Source of the DNA: Eumeta japonica
Lineage: Eukaryota; Arthropoda; Insecta; Lepidoptera; Psychidae
Reading direction: 5' to 3'
DNA length: 64,000 nucleotides
Assembly: GCA_005406025.1 (NCBI GenBank)
Contig: BGZK01000095.1
Span: 124,001 to 188,000 of the forward strand
Below, in pieces: positions 45,766-57,360 of the stretch; position 1 is the stretch's first letter; each line of letters starts with the position of its first letter. A program made the position numbers and the translations under genes. Below the pieces are notes generated by a model. The model saw only the letters and a program-made list of their open reading frames with translations, was not told where the DNA came from and did no database searches.

Positions 45766-45773
45766 TATTTATA
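45766..45773 (-). promoter_or_regulatory. TATA box (TATAAATA), candidate gene B promoter
   Basis: TATAAATA on the minus strand about 25-30 nt before the GC-rich candidate first exon. Position and orientation fit a TATA promoter for gene B; AT-rich DNA makes chance matches common. Confidence 0.4.
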
Positions 45774-45799
45774 CGTTCAGTCGGCATACTTTTTAGTCG

Positions 45800-46424
45800 A
45801 GAAATGTTTTTGAGCCATTGTGCACTGATATATTTTCTAGAAAATAGAACGTTGTCATACTTCAGTTAAATCTATCAACAATAACCTTTCTCGAATGAAA
45901 TGTGAGACAACCTATTTTCACATTTAAACGTACAGTTTTGTTTCATTTTAGAAATCAAAAATATGTTTAAAAATTTAATAAAAACTGCACATCATTTCAG
46001 ATAGAAACATAATTATTTTGCAAATCAATGAATCATCTTGCGATAGGTTTGACCTGTTTATTTGGTAAACAATATTTGAGTACGCAAATGAGAAGACGTT
46101 ATATTTTGTCATAGTCAATAAATTAAAACTTTCAAAAGAAAAACATATGATTTAACTTTAGCCTCCTTAAACCGAACAGGAATGGTGAGAAACGATTCAG
46201 TCCGTCGAAACACTTCTCAAATATTCATTAGAATTAAGGCTGATTTCACTATGCACTGTCAAATTATTTAAAACTTTTCGAGCGTTAGTTGACCGTCTCC
46301 ATTCACATGGTGATTGTTCACACAATTATTCATGTAAAAATAGGAGTTAACGGCCAATTAATATAACCGATATGTGGACGATGCATGACGAATGGCGGTC
46401 GTTACAATTAGAATATGAATTCGC
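45800..46424. other. Intergenic DNA upstream of the gene B candidate promoter
   Basis: AT-rich sequence; no coding homology or repeat ends recognised. Confidence 0.5.
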
Positions 46425-47400
46425 GCCTATTTCCCAGAATAATAAGCAGAAACTATAGATTTCCACATGATACGATCTTTATATATCTCTCTTGCTTGAC
46501 AGACATTCATCAATCTTTTCATAGAAATATGTCGGTTTCTAGTGCTTCAAATTTGACCCTTATTTAATATGCCATCAATTTGATCTACACAAGGTTTTCT
46601 AGTGCAACTCTTGTCGACCTTTCCATCATACATATTCGCTCTATAGATTTGTTTTATCAGTCTACTTTCATTCATCCTTTCCCGATTGCCAAATCACTGC
46701 AACATATCTTTTCTATTCTAGTCACTACTGGTTCTTTCAAACCATACCATTCCCTGGCATCACTGTTCCTACATCTATCATAGACACTCCACAGATATTA
46801 CGCAGAGATCGCATCTCCACTACATTGATTTTACTTTCATTTATCTTCTGCCATACCTAACTTTCATTACCATTTATAAGCCTAGGAATCAAGATCCCAT
46901 TACCAATAGCCAAACGTGCTTGTTGTGAGACATCTTTACCGTCCACAATAGCAAAAAAGGTCCCATTCACTTTATTTCCCGCATTCACTCTCTTTCAATA
47001 TCTCTATCATATTTATCATTATTCATAAACAGACAACTGAAATACACAAAGTCACCTTTGTATCACTCATTTGTTTAATACTCTCATCTTCTTTATATAT
47101 GTCGCATTCAGTGGTGTTTTCGCCTCTTTCAATTACCATCACCTTAATTTTGCAGATATTTACTTTTATATCTCTTTTATTTACAAAATCTTCATTTTAA
47201 TTATCATCTGCAACTCACACGCCGACGTTGCAAGGATTACTTAGTTATCAGCGTACATGAGCCATTTGACAGGGAGCTTATCCTTTCTCAGTCCACACTC
47301 GTCCCGTAAGGATATTGGAAGCGCTCCATAAAATACTAACACTTGCTTAGGTATTCGACACCTGTCAATGCTCTCGAATCAATATTCAATTTATCAGATA
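46425..47400 (-). mobile_element. RTE-like LINE fossil, reverse transcriptase C-terminal half
   Basis: Minus-strand fragments in order: LMYADN (degenerate YADD box, about 47,255), ILATSACELQ, RVNAGNKVNG, NVVEMRSLRNICGVS, and the extreme C-terminus HISMKRLMNVCQAREIYKD with IMWKSIVSAYYSGK and a stop at about 46,427. This is the tail of a LINE common in moth genomes. Stops and shifts make it inactive; the RTE label is by recall. Confidence 0.88.
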
Positions 47401-48089
47401 GGAATTCGTAGTGGAACAAAAGAAGACTAGAGGATCACTGATGAGCTGCATGCTATTACATATAATATATGTAGTGTTTTTCACAAAAAAATTTTTAGAG
47501 TTTTTAGATTTCTGTAGATATTTGACGCGACAACTAACGTCCAGAAAATGTATTTATTGCTATGATAAATTTTATCGCAGTCCTGTTGCTGTTTAAAACA
47601 CCTACTTAAGCGGATCTATATATTTACTGCAAAATTCAACTTTATGTATTTACTGCAAAACAATTGCAATTACTGTCGACCTTACTCTTTCTAGTTGATA
47701 AGCAGATGATTGAAAGTGATTGTATTTATGATATGAACTATGACGTGGCACAAGTGGGACCACGAAGGAGTTCTACCACACTGTGTCATTATAATAACTA
47801 CAGTTATTTGTTTTGACTACGCATAATGAAACAAAATCCAAAATTGTCAGTGGTTTTGTATTTGTTTTGAGTATGCGTAATGAAACTAAAAAACTACTCC
47901 TCACTTTCTTGCGCGTTCTTCTTCAGTAGAAACTGCTTTGCAGACGAGTGGTATGGTGTAAATTCACAAAAAATTATAAAGCGTATACCCTATCAATCAC
48001 CCTTATACCCTATGAAATAAAGATATTTAATTTGAATTTGGATTTCGCACGATGTCGTCAACGCTAGCATAAAAATTAATTCGACAAAC

Positions 48090-48400
48090 CACTAAGAAGT
48101 GGTTTGTGCTAATGTGGACGTCACGGTACGCTTTCGTATCTACAACTTTGCTTCTCAACCGATCATCTACAATCATAAAGTTTATCATTATTTTGTATTC
48201 TTCTCTCCGTCAAGCATATAAGTGTATCCTTCTATGGTCATACATACTTTCTGTTACACACAAATTAAAGTCTTGGCACAGAAGGAGTAGCCCATTACCA
48301 TTCTCCTTCGATCTTTTATCTCTAAATTTATAAAAGACTCCCTTAAATCCAGTTCGCTATACACCCACTCAGCTATTAAAGTCAACTAACATGATAATTT
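48090..48400 (-). mobile_element. LINE APE-type endonuclease fragment
   Basis: Minus-strand translation contains MINFMIVDDRLRSKVVDTKA followed by YRDVHIS, the DYI-DxRLRS-TKAYR signature of the endonuclease domain in the same LINE class as 46,425-47,400. Probably the 5' part of the same insertion. Confidence 0.7.
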
Positions 48401-49795
48401 TTACATCACACTAGGGGAATAACATAAAATATAAAGCACGAAAAATATTACTGAATCTTAAAATTTGTCGCCTGTCCTTCAGTACGTGGCGTGGGTATTT
48501 TCGTGACTACAGCCGGTTTTGGCCTATGATGGCGAGGCTCCACGTGAATCTGATTCCTTTCTTTAAAAGCGAATTGTAACGCAAATATTATCAAACTTAA
48601 TGTATAAATGAACTATATAGAGAGCGTTCAACCGGTTCGTACGGAATTTATAAATAAAATTATTACCGTACGATATGTACCTAACGAAAATTAAAAAACT
48701 GTATTACATAATAAAGTTTTTATTTCCAATATATAAACATAAGCTTAATATAAAATAAATATTCCAATACGAAAGATACATAAGTTTAAGTAGGACAAGT
48801 TTTTATGTCGTGTACAATGCGTAATACTACATCATTACATTTCGCATTAATTTTTCGTAAATGCGATTTAAATATTTGTGATTCTGTTTAAAGTAGCATA
48901 CAAACTCGCATATAAATTCGCAAACTAAAAGTAAATTCCCGTTTTTCTATGCCTTACAAAAGTTACCCAATAAAAATAAAGCATACAATATATACTATGT
49001 TGGTAATTATCATACCTCGATGAGTGCATCTGATGATGACAACCAGTGTACAGAGAAATAAGTCGAATCATTTGAAGTCAATGTCCTCGCAGCCGACTTG
49101 TTTATTTAACTGATTCGAGGGTACATAACGGTGCTATAATATTATCGATATGTAAATCGCGATTTCTAAAGTATAATTCAGATTAGTGTTTTAAGATTCG
49201 CATAGGTGGAGATTTTTTTGGTACACCGATCCTGCAAAATTGGTCCGGTCGCTTGAAATACCTACTCGTGAAAAAATGTGGTCTGTTCCGGATCGGTTGT
49301 GCTGATTTCTTTGTGATTAAATGCAGTCGAAAAAAAGTTTTACTGTCTGGTATTATGTCCGTAACAAATTAAAAATAATAAATAAAAAAACATGAATGCT
49401 GTAACGGTAGTTTGTAAGTTGAAATGTAAAAGGCAAATATATAAGCCAAAGACTAATCGAGATAAATGTCTATCGGCGGAATCAAAAATATCTCTAAGTT
49501 AATATGGTGAAACATCGCACTAAATTTAGTACATTTAGCGTGATAATTTTTTTTTCCAATTCTTCCAAGTTTATTACGTATTAACATAACGTAATTTAGT
49601 TCTAAGTTTCATCATATTTTGTTTAATAAATTATTTTTATCTTCCTTTTATACTGACATTTAACAAAAAGTTGCTTAAAAATTAAATTTGCGTTCCACCT
49701 CCTCCTTTTATGGATCGTTGAGGGTAAAAGCTGTTTTTAGAAAAGTCACTGTTAACAGTTTAATAGATGGTGGAAGAGGTTTTTAAACTAATTAC
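48401..49795. other. Repeat-poor intergenic DNA
   Basis: AT-rich; no gene or recognised element. Confidence 0.5.
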
Positions 49796-49803
49796 ATGTT
49801 TTT

Positions 49804-50307
49804 GCTCTTCAGTTTGTAAACTAACTTTGAAGAAACTGTATAATACAATCAGATTTTTTATATTTGTTAATTTATATATATATATATATACATACAAGAC
49901 CCTCACAATAAGTATTTCGTTTCATATGTCATATGTTACATTTTACAAAACTTTTTTTTTATTTTACTTACAAAAAGTAAACCTCATATTTAAAATTCAG
50001 ATATTAACGTTACTCGTCCGCATTTGGATCACAGATATGTAATATATGTCTACCAAATATCAACTTAGATATTTTATACTAACTCGGTCCAGTAGATTCA
50101 GAGTAAATTGGCTGTGACAGGCGAACAGACAGAAAGACACACTAGAGATTCTATAAGGGTTCTGCTTTTTCTATTTGGAGGTACGGAACCCTAAAACAGT
50201 AAATTAACAAATATAAAAATCTGATTGCATTATACAGTTTCTTCAAAGTTAGTTTACAAACTGAAGAGCAAATACTTACTGTGAGGGTCTTGTATGTATA
50301 TATATAC
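49804..50307. repeat. Rearranged inverted repeat around a dispersed-repeat end
   Basis: Block A (49,804-49,874) and block B (about 49,881-49,917) recur inverted at 50,200-50,269 (A') and 50,271-50,306 (B'), nearly identical. The order is A-B...A'-B', not the A-B...B'-A' of a simple palindrome. Between them, at about 50,100-50,195, lies the GGTTCCGTACC-type end of a common moth repeat on the minus strand. Confidence 0.75.
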
Positions 50308-51040
50308 TTATAACTTTAAAGTAGATGGTTTTAAAGTTATTTAAGAAAATAAATCTAAATTAATCATTTCTACACTTTATCTCAGAAACTACTGCGCCTA
50401 AAACCTTGAAATAAATAGAGAAAATAGTTATTTACCTACAAATTAATTTGTTTCGTATCGGTTCATTTTAATGTCAAATAGAAACTGACAATTGATGAGT
50501 ACGTGACTGCATAGTTAGTGCGTATCAGTTTACTTTTGGTCTATCGTAAAAGCAGTAACGTATACAAGCATCAAACTTGGCGTGGTCACGATGCCAACTT
50601 AAGTTAAGAAATAAAAGTGTGAGTGGGGCTCCTGCTAAAAATCCCGCTAAGAATGACAATAATTCCTTTTAAGTATTTAACACAAATATATTGTGTTATA
50701 GTACGGAACTCTCAGTGGGCCAGTCAGATCGACTTTAGCCGGTCAAGATTATGATGTCTATTGACTTGTACAAGACTTCGCAGACGATTTAATTCTCGCA
50801 AAGAGTTTGGGGTCATGACAGTTGCCGCCACCCTCACTTAATTAACTAGCGTCTGCTGAGAGAGAGAAAGAGAGAGAGAGAGTCGCTGAAAGTCGATTGG
50901 GGGGCATAATGCTTTTTTTTACGTGATGATTTCTGGCAACAGACACCTCTCATAAGCCGCGTTAAGAAAATTCAATCCAAAAAATACAGAACATATTGAA
51001 TTCAATCTTTCATATTATTTATCTTTAATAAATTAAAATA

Positions 51041-52476
51041 AAAAATTGGTTGCCTGTAAAGTCGGTATACGGGCGAAGTTTACGTGACAACGACTTTGAG
51101 TGGTAAATCATTTTAATGTGAATATTCATTCATAGTAGGAAGAAGGATGAAATAATAGTAACAATTTAAAACATTTATTTATACAAAGAATTATATTTAA
51201 AACATTAATTTATACAAAGAATCTCGCACTGAATTTCATATTAACAAAATTTTATTTTTACCTTTACACATACATACGTATTTATATACAAATATACATA
51301 CAATAACTTGCAATACATTTGCGTCTCTGTCTCTCTCGCTCATAGGCGGGCTAACTGTGCTCGAGTGGTAGGGACGCGTGCCTTCACTTTTATGTCTGTC
51401 TCTCTCGCTCTTAGGCGGGCTAACCATGCCCGAGTGGAGGGACGCGTACCTCTCACTCGCTCTCATTGTGAGCGCATAACGTGAGCGGAGCGTAACGCAG
51501 TTTCTTGAAGTGTCACCCGGCAAACCAATTTATAAGACGTTGTCACGTCAAAATATCAAGTAAAAGTGTTCATATTTAAAAATAATAATATTGATTTCAT
51601 TAAATGCAAAATGTAGGCAAATCTATCTATCGAGTCTGCCCTTAATCTGCTACACACTACTTATTACGCGTATACGGGGATTTCCCTTAGTGTGCGAAAC
51701 CAATACCTTTCTGAAATTGGAAAACGTATAGGATATTCCTTAAATAAAAGGAACGAAAGAAACTTATGTGCACAAATTGCTTATTTAATTAGCGTATTTA
51801 ATTATCGTTTATGTAAAGTGTGGAAAACGAATTTGACGTATTTTTGTACGATGTTACATCCAAGTTCCGCTTTCCTACATGTTGTATTTCACAATTTTTT
51901 TCATTTAATTGTATCACGTTTTATCTATATAAATAAAAATGATACGCCACAATGTATGTACGTGCATCACTTCTGAACGACTACACCAAATTGTATATTT
52001 TTGACGTGACAACGTCTTAAATTAGGTTGCGGCTGGGAGTCACTTTGAAAAAGTGTAACGCTCGGTAACGTAACGATGAGTCACCGAACGAGAGAGAGGC
52101 CCGCCGAATGCCTTGCGTCTCTCTCCCACTCAACTATGATCGGTCTGCCGCGCGCGCAGCACTAGAGAATTAGTGCATAGCTTGCAAATGTATTGCAAGT
52201 TATTGTATGTATATTTGTATATAAATACGTATGTATGTGTAAAGGTAAAAATAAAATTTTGTTAATATGAAATTCAGTGCGAGATTCTTTGTATAAATTA
52301 ATGTTTTAAATATAATTCTTTGTATAAATAAATGTTTTAAATTGTTACTATTATTTCATCCTTCTTCCTACTATACGAATGAATATTCACATTAAAATGA
52401 TTTTACCATTCAAAGTCGTTGTCACGTAAAACTTTCGCCCGTATACCGACTCTTTACAGGCAACCAAATTTTTTTG
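51041..52476. mobile_element. Non-autonomous DNA element with about 280-bp terminal inverted repeats
   Basis: Left arm 51,041-51,325 and right arm 52,183-52,476 are near-identical inverted copies starting TTGGTTGCCTGTAAAG(A)GTCGGTATAC. Each arm contains a tandem ATTTATACAAAGAATT-type duplication. The interior has no transposase. Confidence 0.85.
51530..52024. mobile_element. Nested MITE inside the long-TIR element
   Basis: TAAGACGTTGTCACGTCAAA at the left recurs inverted (TTTGACGTGACAACGTCTTA) at the right, bounding about 495 nt. It shares the word ACGTTGTCACGT with the outer arms. Either nested insertion or an internal TIR of a composite. Confidence 0.65.
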
Positions 52477-52488
52477 TTGTGTTCATTA

Positions 52489-54186
52489 TTATCAGGATAA
52501 GGTTTGTATTAAAGAAAATAACGCTTTGTATCTGTCTCTCTCTGTTTGTCCGGGGTATCGTCGGGACGGCTGAACAGATCACAATGAGGACTCAGGAGAT
52601 GGCAAAAGAGCTTCTTAAGTTATATTTACGGTACTTTTCATCGCGATATTTTTAGGATTCCATTGCGATAGAAAACCCTTAAAATAGATTAATTTATTGG
52701 AATTTCATCATAAGCGGAACCGGAACCTAACCGTTAGATCGAGAGTCAACAAGGACCAGGAGCCGAATTGGAATTATGATGGATGTATGGATCACAGTGA
52801 TATCGGTCGACGCGAAAGATATAGAAAATCATTCTATGTTCATAAGGGAGGAGCCGCGGTCGACAGCTACTTATATCAATATATCAATGTGTGTTTGTCC
52901 TCGGTACATGCCTAATACGATTATGGTGAAACGTAAATGATATGTTGCACGCATGCAGGGTAAGATTTGTAAAAAAAAACTAGCATTTGTTCCCGGTTTC
53001 ATCCGCATATACTAATGCGAAATAAGGAACTGATTCCAAAAATTCTTTCATCAATAGATGTTTTGGATATTTGTACTATTTTACGTAAATTAAGCTGCAA
53101 ACATTTACTTTCAGCTTCGTCCATGAATATATATATATATATATAACTTTCTATCTGTTTGTCCAGGGTATCTTAGTAATAGCTGAACAAATCACGATGC
53201 GGCTTTCAATGGAAGATAGAGGAGCTTACTGGGCTACACTTAAAATACTGTTCATCGCGATATTTTTTAAGGTTTCTTCTTGCAAAAACTCTTCGAAATG
53301 GGATAATCTAATAGAACTGAAGCAACAGTGCAACCGGAATCGAGATCAAGAGCAAAAGCGGAATCCAGATGATGACCCTTTGTATCTGTCTGTCAGTCTA
53401 TTTGTCTGGGATATTTACGGAATGGCTGAAAAGATCACGATGCGAATTTCACTGGAAGGTATAAGAGCTTACTTCGCTACGGTAAGGTACTTTTTTATCG
53501 CGATATTTTTAGGGTTCCTGCGTAAAAAAGAAAGCCTTACAATGAGATAATTTATTGGAATTGAATCAAAACTGGAACCGCTATCGAGAACGGAAGCAAA
53601 ACCGCGATTGGGATTACATCAGAACGAAATCAAGGACAAGAAGCGGAATCGGAGTCACGATGTACACAGCGTCATCATTTCTAAAAAAAAGGTCCAAAAT
53701 GAATGTAAAGACCAGATTTAAATTTAAAGTGTGAATGGCACGTTTCATGTTTTGTTTGTTATGCCTACTAATGTTTGTCCTCAGCTTCGACCATGTATTT
53801 GTATTATTGAACCGAACTTCTACGTCGATTCTAAAAGTTAATTTACTCATAGAAATCTACCGTCTACTAACTTCAAGTAATAGAAGCTATTTTTTATTTT
53901 TATAATAACCACCGGCTTCGTTGAAATCGGAATTGTGATTGGTAGCGGAATCGGAATTGATAGCGGGACGGAGAGCAGAATCTGGAACGGGGCCAGAATC
54001 AGAATCAAGTGTAATTGGGATCGGAGTCGAAAACGAGACCTGGATTTAAATTGACATCGTTCGATACAAAAGAAGAAAAACTCATTCTACGTCCGTGTTC
54101 GTGCAGCTGCGCCGCCAACATTAACTATACGGCCAAGTCATCTACAAGAAAGTGCAGAACAACATCTGCCGGGTCAGCTAGTATAT
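52489..54186 (+). mobile_element. Tandem Helitron-like units with hexamer arrays
   Basis: Three copies of a unit (about 52,520, 53,145 and 53,385), each with CTGTTTGTC-like wording, a GAACAGATCACGATGCG-like block, a CATCGCGATATTTTTAGG-like block and then a GAATCG-type hexamer array. The tract ends with a further array (53,925-54,050) and the terminus GCCGGGTCAGCTAG-T. Open frames through it are decayed. Confidence 0.6.
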
Positions 54187-54539
54187 ATATACATAGTATA
54201 CAATTATTCTATACAAAATATAGTGTAATATATTGTATATGTTTTTTGTTGATTATATATTTCACGCGTATCTGAGTATCTATGCACGTAGGATTTTTTA
54301 TACCCTCAACGGCTGAATGCATATTGATCAATGAGGTGTCTATAGATTCGTCTAAACCACGCAATAACCACAAGTTAAACTTTAATTTTATGAACTAAAA
54401 TGGTGGCCGTAAAATATAAAATGTCGTAGAACCCTATTGCAGCCAACTTGGCAGCAATGCAAAAATGGGCCTACTTGGCCTGTGGAATATCAAACTCTCG
54501 CAAAATACGGACATGAAGTAGCAGCTTCCGCTGTCACGT

Positions 54540-54740
54540 TTAGTGAATGAGAGTTTCGGTGACCCATTCCCCCTTCCTCTTCCATCAGCCCGATTCGTGT
54601 CCATTGAATATCCTATTCCACTTCAAAAGGCCAGAAACGCATTGGTGACTCCTCTGGGGCTACGAATGCCCATGTGCGGCGGTGACCATCTACTCTATGA
54701 AGGCTCGCATAATCATTTGCTAAAAGTTAAAAAGGAGATT
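54540..54740 (+). repeat. Lepidopteran dispersed repeat fragment, plus orientation
   Basis: Contains AACGCATTGGTGACTCCTCT and CCCATGTGCGGCGGTGACCA, a diverged copy of the widespread moth repeat also found at 7560-7690 on the minus strand. Confidence 0.6.
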
Positions 54741-56845
54741 GCGTAAAAGTGAATTAAGAAGATGAATATAAATGATGCAAAAATTATTCAATCAAATGTG
54801 ATAAATATTTGCAGTCGGAGAAATCAGATTGTTCTTCACATGTTCTCTTACTTCCTGTAGCTTTTGCTAGACCTGTGCCTCCCCGACTGCAATATTTACT
54901 TGATTAGATTGAATAGTCAAATCAAGTCAATCAAATCAATATGATATATCACATTGATGGGATAATTTTTTACATTATCTTGTTTCCACCTTCATAGTTC
55001 ACTTTAACGCAGTCAGGTATTTTGAAACTTCAGTAATAATTTTGAACTGAAAACATTTTTAAGCACTTTCAGGATGGGGAAAAGGTACTGAACTCGAGGG
55101 ACCATCACGCTCAGATATATACAAACGCACGCACACATGCACGCACGCACGCACGCTCACGCATATATACGTAGGTCTCGCATAGACATAAAATGATGAA
55201 ATTTTTTTTTGGATAGGATTTGCTTAAAATCCGTTTTAAGTAAACGTCCACGTTCCGAAAAGTATAACTATGCCAAATTTTAAGTCAATCGGACCTACAG
55301 TGTCGAAGATCTGACGAATCAGTCAATCAGTTGTATTTATATATATATATGGATATAGCACTTTTCACCATTAGATTTATATGTAGATACATCTACATAA
55401 ATATATTAGGAGAACTCAAACATTTTCTTGGCAGATGTTAAAAGTTTGTCATTAATAGAATTTTTAAATAGAGTTTCAATTAAATATGTCCATTGATCGA
55501 CATCTCATCACTTCAAGCTATAGAACCACAATTGATTCTATTTTTACAAGATATTTGCATACATTAGAATCAAAATTGTTCGTTTCTTATTTTAGTTATC
55601 AAATAAGCCTAGAGTATCAGTTTTTTAATATAATAATAATATTGAGAAAATTGTTGAAATTATGGAAGATTGGTGAAAGTAATGTTGAAAATCCAATTAA
55701 TTCAATTTTATAAATTGATATGTGTTTATAAATTTATTTGTATTGTATATATATTAATCACTCTTATGCATGTAAAACAGCGCAATAAATAAAATTTTCA
55801 TTATATATTAATGCGTTAATAAAAATAATTTCTATTAAAAAATACTATGTAAAAAATATTTCTTAACAACCCAAAAATAATGTTTACAAGTTTGTGAAGC
55901 TAAGAAGTTCTCACTCCCGACGTGCAAGTCTACGACTAACAGTTTCATTTTTCTTAAATTACGTATTCTGGTACAACAGAAATATATCATAAGGATTCAA
56001 TAGAGTATAGGTCTTTTGAGCTAACGGATCAACTATTCAATAATAAATACTAAACGGAATAAAATGAGTCAAGTGCGAAACAGAACTGCGCACGCGCATC
56101 AAGTCTCGCGCACCGGACGTGAGAACAAATTATTATACCTACATGTAAATAAGAAAAATATTATACGAGTAATTAGACAGTAAAAATAACAATTATTGTG
56201 TATCAATCAAGGTAAAGCAGGATAGTATACCTCTTGTATTAACGTACAGCGGATTTGCTACGATATGTTGTTATTGAACGTCAAACACGAATGAATCAGA
56301 TCGGAATGTTATTAAATAATGTTATTTAATTTCAGGCAGTGTATTAAATCACTAATACGGGACCGAGGCATACGGAACGCATATCTTTGTAGCGTTATCT
56401 AAGAGATTTCTTTTTTTGTTTCAATTTTGTATATTTGCTTTTATAAACTTATCGGCAGTTTTGTTATTAACGTAAATTAATGTCGCCGCCACACACAATG
56501 TACGAAAATTGATGCATATTTATAATAGTTCGTGAGATAAAAATGTGTGGCAGATGCATCGGTGGAGAAACGAACTAGCTAGGTTGTTACCTAGTTTACG
56601 CCAATGGTCACTTGTATTACATTTATTATTTTTAAGATAACAAGATCTAAAAATTTGAACCAGACCCTTGATAATACCAGATAAGCAACAGCTTAAGCTT
56701 CATACCTAAAACATGACTTCTGTATAAATAAAATGTATTCTTTATATACAAATGAATGTTTAGACATATTTTTTAATTCGGAAACTCACCTGGTCGACAC
56801 CGAATGAAATGAAAATAACTAAAATACTATTATATGACTTCGGTA
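54741..56845. other. AT-rich intergenic DNA
   Basis: Nothing coding. A GCAC/GCTC microsatellite lies near 55,124-55,165, and a common repeat phrase (AAATTTTAAGTCAATCGGAC) near 55,275. Confidence 0.5.
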
Positions 56846-57048
56846 AACTACTTCACTTCGCATCGAAGAAAAATTGAAATACAATTGTTAAATGGCTTGC
56901 CAAGAGGAGGCGCTGGAGGACGTCGATGATTTGAAAGAAGCCTCACCGAAGTTAAATCGTCGTTAAATAGGACGATGCGATGGTGTATACTTATTTTACT
57001 CTCTCTTAATTTATGGATAGATGGAAATGCTGCTGTTAAACAGGGGGC

Positions 57049-57360
57049 CATTCATAAATTACGTCACACGAATTTCATGATTTTATGACCCCTCCCTGCG
57101 TCCTTGAAACCGGTGGTCACATTTGTATGACCCCCGCCCCTGGTGTGACGTCACAGATCTTACGAATTTAAATTGAGAAATTATTAAATTGAAACTGCAG
57201 TTCCAAAATAATTTTTGGTACAATTAATGTTTAGAGTTTTAATATTTTAGTTTTATACATGTGATATCGCAAATCTCATGGCTCGCCCCCATCTGTCAAG
57301 TTATGTTAAACTTTGTTGATCCCCTCCCAACGTTTTAGTGTGTGACGTAATTTGCGGATG
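57049..57360. mobile_element. MITE with CAAATTACGTCACAC-type ends
   Basis: Left CATTCATAAATTACGTCACA and right TGTGTGACGTAATTTGCGGA are inverted copies bounding 312 nt. A related partial end occurs near 42,190-42,250. Superfamily not assigned. Confidence 0.7.
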
